DNA from: Bacteroidales bacterium UBA3824
Lineage (GTDB): Bacteria > Bacteroidota > Bacteroidia > Bacteroidales > UBA3824
Assembly: GCA_002393195.1 (NCBI GenBank)
Contig: DGIK01000091.1
Span: forward strand, 1 to 64,000
DNA length: 64,000 bases
Direction of reading: 5' to 3'
This document shows, piece after piece, positions 49,791 through 56,101 of this stretch (the stretch's first letter is position 1; each line of letters starts with the position of its first letter). The notes beneath the pieces were generated by a model. The model saw only the letters and a list, made by a program, of their open reading frames with translations. It made no database searches and had not been told where the DNA came from. The translations under genes and the position numbers were made by a program.

Positions 49791-49908
49791 CAAAAACTTT
49801 TTTTGCAATCCCCAAAAATTCTCCGTACCTTTGCCCTTGCATCGCCGACCTGTATTTCAGCCGGCGGGCAACTACATATTGAAAGACGTTACTTGCGCTT
49901 TGTTTTTT
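49791..49908 (+). repeat. Promoter-leader repeat, copy 1
   Basis: A 118-bp element: TTTG (49802-49805), 20 bases, TACCTTTG (49826-49833), then a transcribed part with the hairpin GCCGACCTG...CAGCCGGC, and AAGACG-TTACTTG-CGCTTT followed by a T-run. It is nearly identical to copies at 50558-50654 and 51878-51994. It ends 10 bases before the start codon of the truncated DUF1016 gene. Confidence 0.9.
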
Positions 49909-49918
49909 TGAATGAACT

Positions 49919-50550
49919 ATGGAAAACAAAAAATCCCTTATATCGTTATCACAGGCGGTAGAAACAATCAAACAAGCCATTCTTCAAGGACAACTTGAAG
50001 CCGTAAAGGACGTTAACCGCGTTCAACTTGCCGTGTACTTCGGCATTGGAAGATACTTGTCGAGGAATACCAAGCGATTTGATTGGGGAACGGGCGTTAT
50101 GGACAAAATCAGCCAACAAATCCATAAGGAACTGCCCGGACTGAGAGGTTTTTCAAAGTCTAACTTATATGAAATTCGTAAGTTTTACGAAGAGTGGAAA
50201 ATGTTAGACCCTATTTTTCCAGTTGCAACTGGAAAATTACAGCAAAAAGATTCAGCGGTTACAACCGCTAAATCATATACCACAGAAAATCAAATAGATA
50301 TTCACAACGCAATAGTAATCCCCAACATTTCGGATTTCCCTATCGAGGACTTTTTTAGCGTTCCTTTCACGCATCATTCCAAGTTGATTTCGTTTGTAAA
50401 TCTGCCAACAAAGACTATGTGGAATACGTAATCCAAAAATACGATAGTCCAATGGGCGTAGCCACATATAGCACATCTGCCGATATGCCCGATAATCTCC
50501 GCAAGGCTCTACCAGACATTGATGACTTAAAGAAAATTTTGTCAAATTAA
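49919..50550 (+). pseudogene. DUF1016 (YhcG-type) PD-(D/E)XK nuclease gene with internal deletion
   Basis: The first 155 codons encode the helical N-terminal DUF1016 domain (QLEAVKDVNRVQLAVYFGIG, RGFSKSNLYEIRKFYEEWK, FSVPFTHHSKLISF). The frame then breaks. In another frame, bases from about 50397 to 50550 encode the normal C-terminus (NKDYVEYVIQKYDSPMGVA, ALPDIDDLKKILSN). Compared with the intact gene at 50672-51862, about 190 codons holding the nuclease domain are missing. The product, if made, would be a 170-residue helical domain without a nuclease. Confidence 0.85.
50215..50269. repeat. Palindromes inside the linker of the truncated DUF1016 gene
   Basis: TTTTCCAGTTGCAACTGGAAAA (50215-50236, a perfect 22-base palindrome, written here as two 11-base arms TTTTCCAGTTG/CAACTGGAAAA) and AGCGGTTACAACCGCT (50254-50269). 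Confidence 0.8.
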
Positions 50551-50557
50551 TTTCCCC

Positions 50558-50654
50558 ATCCCAAAAATTCTCCGTACCTTTGCCCTTGCATCGCCGACCT
50601 GTATTTCAGCCGGCGGGCAACTACATATTGAAAGGCGTTACTTGCGCTTTGTTT
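50558..50654 (+). repeat. Promoter-leader repeat, copy 2
   Basis: Same element as copy 1, from CATCCCAAAAATTC to GCGCTTTGTTT, with TACCTTTG at 50575-50582. The upstream TTTG box is changed to TTTC, so this copy may be a weaker promoter. The hairpin AAGGCG-TTACTTG-CGCTTT is intact. The DUF1016 start codon is 17 bases after its end. Confidence 0.9.
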
Positions 50655-50671
50655 ATACCGAATAAAAGTAT

Positions 50672-51862
50672 ATGGAAAGTAATAGTGTTGAAATATCCAA
50701 CGCAGTAGAGATTATCAAATCGGCGATATTGCAGAGCCAATTGAAAGCCGTCAAAGCTGTTAACCAAGAGCAACTTGCCCTGTATTACGGCATTGGGCGT
50801 TACGTATCTTACAATACACGCAACAAAAACTGGGGCAAGGGGGTAATTGACAGCATCTCGCAGCGATTGAAGAAAGAACTGCCCGGACTCAGAGGTTTTT
50901 CCGCTCCGAGTATGCGAAAGATGCGTACTTTTTATGAAGAATGGAAAAGTTTGGATATATCTTCTGACGATTTGGCATTTCCAACTGCTGAATTAGGCTC
51001 TGCACAACAGTCAGTATCAAATTCGTTCGTTCCAACGAACAAATTAAACAAAACATTCGTTCCAACGAACAAAATTCTTTCAACTGATTTCAAGGTCGCT
51101 GCTGATTTCCCGATAACTGAATTTATGTCAATAAGTTTTTCGCATCATTACGCCATTGTCAGCAAGGTCAAAAACATAGAACAACGCAAGTTTTACATAC
51201 GTTTTGCTTGTGAATCAAAGGTAAAAGTGGAAGATTTGGAGAAACTTATTGATGACGACCTCTTTTCTCACCAAGGCAACTTGCCCAATAATTTTAGCAA
51301 AACAATACCTGACAAGTTGCAAGCGTTTCGCGCAATATCTATGTTTAAAGACCAATATCTTTTGGACTTTATCAACGTTGAAGAACTATTTGTTCGCGAC
51401 AAGGATCAAGACGAGCGAGTTGTGGAACAGGCTATAATACATAATGTCAAGAATTTTATAATGACATTTGGCAACGACTTTACTTTTGTCGGCAACCAAT
51501 ACCGCTTGGAAAAATACGGCGAGGTTCAGTTTCCCGACTTACTTTTCTACAACCGTGAATTAAAAGCACTTGTCTGTGTTGAACTCAAATCGGGTCCGTT
51601 TAAGACAGCGTACCTTGGACAATTGGCAGGGTATCTGCGAATACTTGACGACGAGGTCAAGAAACCCGACGAAAATCCTTCCATTGGCATTATACTGTGC
51701 AGCAATGCCAACAACAAGTTTGTGGAATATGTAATTCAAGATTACGACAAACCGATGGGCGTTGCCACCTACCGCACCTCCAACGATATGGACGACAAAC
51801 TTCGCAAAGCACTGCCCGACATCGAGCAATTGAAGGCTCTACTCTCTGACGAGAAAGAATAA
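50672..51862 (+). CDS. DUF1016 / YhcG-type PD-(D/E)XK nuclease
   Basis: A 396-residue protein of the family described as PDDEXK nuclease domain-containing (YhcG), common in defence islands and near type I restriction genes. The helical N-domain covers residues about 8-90 (VNQEQLALYYGIGRYVSYNT, LPGLRGFSAPSMRKMRTFYEEW), and a variable linker about 95-140 holds a duplicated FVPTNK unit. The C-terminal nuclease has EVQFPDLLFYNRELKALVCVELKSG (the D, E and K in place) and GQLAGYLRILDDEV. It is intact, unlike its neighbour at 49919. It is introduced by leader copy 2. Confidence 0.88.
   Translation: MESNSVEISNAVEIIKSAILQSQLKAVKAVNQEQLALYYGIGRYVSYNTRNKNWGKGVIDSISQRLKKELPGLRGFSAPSMRKMRTFYEEWKSLDISSDDLAFPTAELGSAQQSVSNSFVPTNKLNKTFVPTNKILSTDFKVAADFPITEFMSISFSHHYAIVSKVKNIEQRKFYIRFACESKVKVEDLEKLIDDDLFSHQGNLPNNFSKTIPDKLQAFRAISMFKDQYLLDFINVEELFVRDKDQDERVVEQAIIHNVKNFIMTFGNDFTFVGNQYRLEKYGEVQFPDLLFYNRELKALVCVELKSGPFKTAYLGQLAGYLRILDDEVKKPDENPSIGIILCSNANNKFVEYVIQDYDKPMGVATYRTSNDMDDKLRKALPDIEQLKALLSDEKE
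51025..51070. repeat. Duplicated palindrome in the linker of the intact DUF1016 gene
   Basis: GTTCGTTCCAACGAAC at 51025-51040 and ATTCGTTCCAACGAAC at 51055-51070, separated by 14 bases. Both are inverted repeats and both encode FVPTN. Confidence 0.8.
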
Positions 51863-51877
51863 TTTTTCTCCCCCTCT

Positions 51878-51994
51878 CAAAAACTTTTTTTGCAATCCCC
51901 AAAAATTCTCCGTACCTTTGCCCTTGCATCGCCGACCTGTATTTCAGCCGGCGGGCAACTACATATTGAAAGGCGTTACTTGCGCTTTGTTTTT
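51878..51994 (+). repeat. Promoter-leader repeat, copy 3
   Basis: 117-bp element with TTTG (51889-51892), 20 bases, TACCTTTG (51913-51920). Identical in core to copies 1 and 2. Here no start codon follows; instead the transcript would continue into a 230-base structured region and reach a terminator at 52210-52229. Confidence 0.9.
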
Positions 51995-52229
51995 GGATAT
52001 TCAGAACTTAGGAACTTTTGAAAAACAGATAAAAACAAATGCAGAAAGGACGCCACGGGTGGTGTATTTACATTCCCGTAGTGTGCTGTGGGTATCATAT
52101 ACCCATTCGCACACTTTATGGGTGTATTATATACTAACAGCGTGGTGCTAATTCTGTTCGTTTATCTGTTTGGGTATCCTAAGACCTTGAATTCCTGACG
52201 GACGGAAGTAAAAGCACCCCGCTTTTTTT
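51921..52229 (+). ncRNA. Candidate ~300-nt structured RNA upstream of the R-M operon
   Basis: Promoter at 51889-51920 and terminator at 52210-52229 enclose a region with no convincing gene. Dense secondary structure is visible. Hairpin A pairs ACGGG (52055) with CCCGT (52075), with TGTA/TACA inside. Hairpin B pairs AGTGTGC (52080-52086) with GCACACT (52109-52115), and inside it GGGTAT-CAT-ATACCC is perfect. Hairpin C is GTAT-TAT-ATAC (52124-52134). CCACG (52053-52057) can also pair with CGTGG (52141-52145) to close the whole block. It may be a small RNA, a regulator of the operon, or part of a mobile element. Confidence 0.5.
52210..52229 (+). terminator. Terminator-like hairpin between candidate RNA and R-M operon
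   Basis: AAAAGC-ACCCC-GCTTTT followed by TTT. The stem is short, so read-through into the methyltransferase genes is possible. Confidence 0.55.
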
Positions 52230-52306
52230 GTGTCAGTTTAACAAGGGAAACAAATTGTCCGTGATTCGGTTGCTTGGGCGGTATAAAGGAAGGAGATTAT
52301 TTCGCC

Positions 52307-53233
52307 TTGAAACAATTTAAAGTAGTTGACCTTTTTTGCGGTTGTGGAGGTATGACACTCGGTTTGGAGAAGGCTGGGTTTAATGTGGTTGCCGGTTTTG
52401 ATAATTGGAAACCCGCCATTGATGTTTATGAGGCAAATTTCAAACATCCAGTGTTGCAATTGGACTTGTCTGATGTTCATAAATCAGTAGGAGAAATCTC
52501 CAAATTCTCTCCAGATATAATCGTCGGAGGTCCTCCTTGTCAGGATTTCTCTACTGCGGGACACCAAGACGAAAGTAGAGGACGGGCGATACTTTCAGTT
52601 TGCTATTCTGAAATAATATGCAGTATCAAACCGCAATATTTTGTTATGGAAAATGTTGCAGCCATTCACAATACAAAATCATTTCAGTTGGCCGTAAATA
52701 ATTTTAGGAAGGCAGGTTATGGACTTACAATGAAAACATTAGATGCCTCTTATTGTGGAGTTCCACAAATAAGGAAACGAATGTTTGTAATTGGAGAAAT
52801 GCATTCTGCCGATGACTTTCTAAACGAAGAACTTGAAAAGAACCTTGCAAACAAACCAATGTCGATATATGATTATTTGGGCAATTCTTTGGGTATTGAG
52901 CATTATTTTCGTGTACCGACAAATTACAATAGACGTGCCGTATATAGCATATATGAACCGTCTATGACCATTCGAGGTGTTGACAGACCCATACCAAGTG
53001 GCTACAAAGGTCATCCCCTTGATTCTGCACCTGTTAGCACAACTCGTAATTTAACACCAAAAGAAAGAAGTTATATCCAAACATTTCCGCACGATTTTAA
53101 TTTTTTCGGTGGAAAATCAGATATGAACACTATGATTGGAAATGCAGTTCCAGTAAATTTGGCGAAATACGTCGGAGAGGCTTTATTAAGATACATTGAA
53201 AAACAAAACAGTAAAAGATATGAAAGTTGTTGA
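52307..53233 (+). CDS. C5-cytosine DNA methyltransferase 1 of LlaJI-like R-M operon
   Basis: A 308-residue m5C methyltransferase. Motif I is VVDLFCGCGGMTLGLEKAGF, motif IV GGPPCQDFS with the catalytic cysteine, motif VI VMENVA, motif VIII QIRKRMFVIGE and motif X MIGNAVPVNLAKYVGEA. The target recognition region is about residues 180-250. The TTG at 52307 is taken as start because a strong Shine-Dalgarno run (AAAGGAAGGAG, 52285-52295) sits 11 bases before it. The end overlaps the second methyltransferase start by 14 bases. Two tandem m5C enzymes suggest an asymmetric recognition site, one enzyme per strand. Confidence 0.9.
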   Translation: MKQFKVVDLFCGCGGMTLGLEKAGFNVVAGFDNWKPAIDVYEANFKHPVLQLDLSDVHKSVGEISKFSPDIIVGGPPCQDFSTAGHQDESRGRAILSVCYSEIICSIKPQYFVMENVAAIHNTKSFQLAVNNFRKAGYGLTMKTLDASYCGVPQIRKRMFVIGEMHSADDFLNEELEKNLANKPMSIYDYLGNSLGIEHYFRVPTNYNRRAVYSIYEPSMTIRGVDRPIPSGYKGHPLDSAPVSTTRNLTPKERSYIQTFPHDFNFFGGKSDMNTMIGNAVPVNLAKYVGEALLRYIEKQNSKRYESC

Positions 53234-54122
53234 TTTGTTTTCAGGATGCGGTGGTATGTCGTTAGGATTTGAGAAAGCAGGATTTGATGTTGTAGGTGCT
53301 TTTGATAATTGGGACGCCGCCATTGAAATTTACAAAGCAAATTTCAAGCATCCAATATTTAAGGCAGATTTAAGCAATGAAGATTTCATACCAACTATAA
53401 AAGGTCTGAATCCTGATTTAATAGTTGGAGGACCACCCTGCCAAGATTATTCCATAGCGGGGAAAAGAGAAATGGGTAAAAGGGCAAATCTAACTATAAA
53501 ATTTGGAGAAATTGTATCACAAGTAAAACCGAATTGGGTGGTATTCGAGAACGTTTATAATATTGAACGTTTTCCAACCCTACCCCAATTGAAGGAAATA
53601 CTTAGAAATGCAGGTTACGGAATTTCAACAAGAGTATTAGATGCAAGTTTATGCGGTGTTCCCCAGAAAAGAAAACGTTTTTTCCTTATTGGAAAGTTGA
53701 ATGCCAAAAACGGTTTTTTTGATGATGCATTTGTCGCTAATATGTCCGATAAGTCAATGACTGTAAGAGATTATTTGGGTGATACATTGAATACTCAGTA
53801 TTACTATATGCATCCAAGAAGTTATAATCGTAGAGCAGTTTTTTCAATAGACGAACCATCTGCAACAATTCGAGGAATCAACAGACCAATTCCTGATAAT
53901 TACAAAAAACATCCCGCTGACAAAGCAGATGTTTTGGATGGTGTACGGGCATTAACAACAAGAGAACGAGGGTATTTGCAAACATTTCCTGATTCTTTCT
54001 TGTTCCCCGGAGCGAAAACAGACGTGGAATTGGCAATCGGTAATGCCGTTCCTCCAAATTTGGCAAAATATATTGCACAGAATATTCTGTTATTTGAACA
54101 AACCAACAAAGAAAGGAGGTAA
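53220..54122 (+). CDS. C5-cytosine DNA methyltransferase 2 of LlaJI-like R-M operon
   Basis: A 300-residue m5C methyltransferase similar to the first: KVVDLFSGCGGMSLGFEKAGF, GGPPCQDYS, VFENVYNIERF, GVPQKRKRFFLIG and IGNAVPPNLAKYI. The shared block YNRRAVFSIDEPSATIRGINRPIP, nearly the same as in enzyme 1, shows that the two genes arose by duplication. The ATG at 53220 overlaps gene 1. An in-frame TTG at 53196 is less likely. Its last codons contain AGGAGG, which serves as the Shine-Dalgarno of the next gene. Confidence 0.9.
   Translation: MKVVDLFSGCGGMSLGFEKAGFDVVGAFDNWDAAIEIYKANFKHPIFKADLSNEDFIPTIKGLNPDLIVGGPPCQDYSIAGKREMGKRANLTIKFGEIVSQVKPNWVVFENVYNIERFPTLPQLKEILRNAGYGISTRVLDASLCGVPQKRKRFFLIGKLNAKNGFFDDAFVANMSDKSMTVRDYLGDTLNTQYYYMHPRSYNRRAVFSIDEPSATIRGINRPIPDNYKKHPADKADVLDGVRALTTRERGYLQTFPDSFLFPGAKTDVELAIGNAVPPNLAKYIAQNILLFEQTNKERR
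54114..54119 (+). promoter_or_regulatory. Strong Shine-Dalgarno sequence before the McrB-like gene
   Basis: AAAGGAGG within the last codons of methyltransferase 2, 5 bases before the ATG at 54125. Strong SD sites are rare in Bacteroidota, and most genes in this window lack one. Confidence 0.75.
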
Positions 54123-54124
54123 TA

Positions 54125-56101
54125 ATGACATACTTTACCGAAGTTTCAGATTACAAAACATACGCTAATGAAAATGCTGATTTTCATTTTAGTTACAATG
54201 CAAATAGTGGCGGCGGTCAGTCGTTTTTGGGCGGAATGTTTGCCGATGAAAATGGAACCATAACCTCACCAACGATACTTGATGGTTTTGTTGGTGTCTT
54301 CAAATATGTGTTTAAAGACCCAAATGGTCAAGAAAGAAGCATCATTTTGGATGATGTTAAGGGAAAATATGAAATCAAACCACGTGGAATTGGTAGTACC
54401 TCAATGAAACTTGGCGTTGGTACTAAACTAGAAAGTCCAAGCAAGTTGATTTCTGCCCTTTTTATGTTGCCACCAACTTGCGCCATCAAAAATCCCAACA
54501 ACTTGGATGTGTCCATTTTGTCTTCAAACAATTATTGGTTGCAATCAATGTGGCTTAAATGTGTGATTCATAATACATCAAAACAAGTTGAATTAATTCC
54601 CATTGATTTTGTTTATTGTGGAGGCAACAGCAAGGAAAGACAGGGGAATGACAGATTTTTTGAACTTGATGCTCAAAAACGTTTGGTAGATATTATTTCG
54701 TTATCTCAAAACGCAGAGCGTTTACCCAATGACCTTAGTCAATGCATTGATTTTTTTTCAAAAATTTATTTAGGCAAAACATCTTTTGACTACAATACTT
54801 GCATCAAAACAACTAATAAAATAATGGTTTTGCTTGCAAAAAACTATCCCGACAAATATGCTGGTATAGAAGATCCATTGCCATTCTTGACGTCTCTAAC
54901 TAATTCGACAAATCAAGATAAGCAATATAAACATTCCATCGTAAACAATTCCATCCCCGACACCTTCCGCCCCCTCCTCACCGCCATCCGCACCAAGCCC
55001 TTCATTCTTCTTGCAGGAATATCCGGCACGGGTAAGAGCCGAATTGTGAGAAAACTTGCGCAGGCTTCTGTTTCAGAGGATTTGCAAAAAATGTACGACC
55101 CGAAATCCGTGGAGTGTGGATTCAATAGATGGCAACTCCATAAGCCCGCAAATTTTGAGTTGATACAGGTAAAGCCAAATTGGCACAACTCTTTGGAAGT
55201 GGTTGGCTACAAGAGCAATATCGGCGGAGCGCATTACGAATTTACGCCTTTTGTGGAATTTGTGGCAAGGGCGTGGAAACATCCCGAAACTCCGTTCTTC
55301 CTTTGTCTCGATGAGATGAACCTTGCGCCTGTGGAACAGTATTTTGCAGAGTTCCTTAGCGCAATAGAAAGTCGCTCAATCGAAAACAACGAATACGAAA
55401 CCGACCCGATTATAAAACCGTTTGAGTCGTTTGACGCTGATAACGACACATTGAGCGACAGAATGATTGCCCACTTATTGGGAAAATTAGACACGCAAGA
55501 AAAATCGAATCTTGCTGACCGTTTTCGCACCAAAGGTCTCACCTTGCCTCAAAATCTCATAATCCTTGGCACTGTGAATATGGACGAAACCACATTTTCG
55601 TTTTCGCGAAAGGTGCTCGACCGCGCTATGTCGATTGTGATGGACGATGTGGATTACGAAAGTTATTTCAACGGATCGAGCGAAAACAACGTTCCTGAAA
55701 TGGACGAAGGTATTAAACAACTGATTATCAATCGTCATATCAACGGATTGGAAGCCGACGGCAATGATGCTGACACTGTGAAGAATTACCTAACATCCAT
55801 CAATGCGATATTAGATAAAACTCCATTTAAACTTGGCTACCGTGCTGCAAACGAGGCACTTCTCTATGTGAGTGCGGCGCACAGCATCAATTCTGAATCT
55901 TCCACCAAAGACGCCTTAGACGAGTTTACGTTGATGAAAATCCTGTCGCGCATTGAGGGCGACAAACGGTCGATTGACAATTTATTGGAAAATCTCAAAG
56001 ACGTTATCAACAGTACCGATTATCCAAAATCTTACGAGGTGCTTGACTCAATGTCAAAGACACTCAATAGCAAACAGTTTGTGTCGTATTGGACTAAATG
56101 A
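54125..56101 (+). CDS. McrB-like AAA+ restriction subunit
   Basis: A 658-residue protein. The N-terminal ~270 residues (GGGQSFLGGMFADENGTI, KPRGIGSTSMKLGVGTKLES) probably form the DNA-recognition part; I recognise no named domain in it. The AAA+ motor follows: Walker A ILLAGISGTGKSRI (residue about 298), Walker B FFLCLDEMNLAPVEQYFAEF (about 390-409), and the sensor NLIILGTVNMDETTF, which matches the McrB-type signature. It would translocate and activate the nuclease encoded next. Base composition changes sharply near 54945: a 60-base line before it has 16 G/C (54781-54840), one after has 36 (54961-55020). Confidence 0.87.
   Translation: MTYFTEVSDYKTYANENADFHFSYNANSGGGQSFLGGMFADENGTITSPTILDGFVGVFKYVFKDPNGQERSIILDDVKGKYEIKPRGIGSTSMKLGVGTKLESPSKLISALFMLPPTCAIKNPNNLDVSILSSNNYWLQSMWLKCVIHNTSKQVELIPIDFVYCGGNSKERQGNDRFFELDAQKRLVDIISLSQNAERLPNDLSQCIDFFSKIYLGKTSFDYNTCIKTTNKIMVLLAKNYPDKYAGIEDPLPFLTSLTNSTNQDKQYKHSIVNNSIPDTFRPLLTAIRTKPFILLAGISGTGKSRIVRKLAQASVSEDLQKMYDPKSVECGFNRWQLHKPANFELIQVKPNWHNSLEVVGYKSNIGGAHYEFTPFVEFVARAWKHPETPFFLCLDEMNLAPVEQYFAEFLSAIESRSIENNEYETDPIIKPFESFDADNDTLSDRMIAHLLGKLDTQEKSNLADRFRTKGLTLPQNLIILGTVNMDETTFSFSRKVLDRAMSIVMDDVDYESYFNGSSENNVPEMDEGIKQLIINRHINGLEADGNDADTVKNYLTSINAILDKTPFKLGYRAANEALLYVSAAHSINSESSTKDALDEFTLMKILSRIEGDKRSIDNLLENLKDVINSTDYPKSYEVLDSMSKTLNSKQFVSYWTK

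Noticed and set aside
49791..51994. The leader repeats as integron attC sites.
   Set aside because: There is no integron integrase in the window, the GTTRRRY core and its partner are not present, and each copy holds a full promoter, unlike attC sites, which end gene cassettes.
51918..52151. A 77-codon open frame covering leader copy 3 and the hairpin region.
   Set aside because: It starts inside the repeat, has no ribosome site, and the same repeat in copies 1 and 2 would give a different, truncated product. The hairpins explain the sequence better than a protein does.
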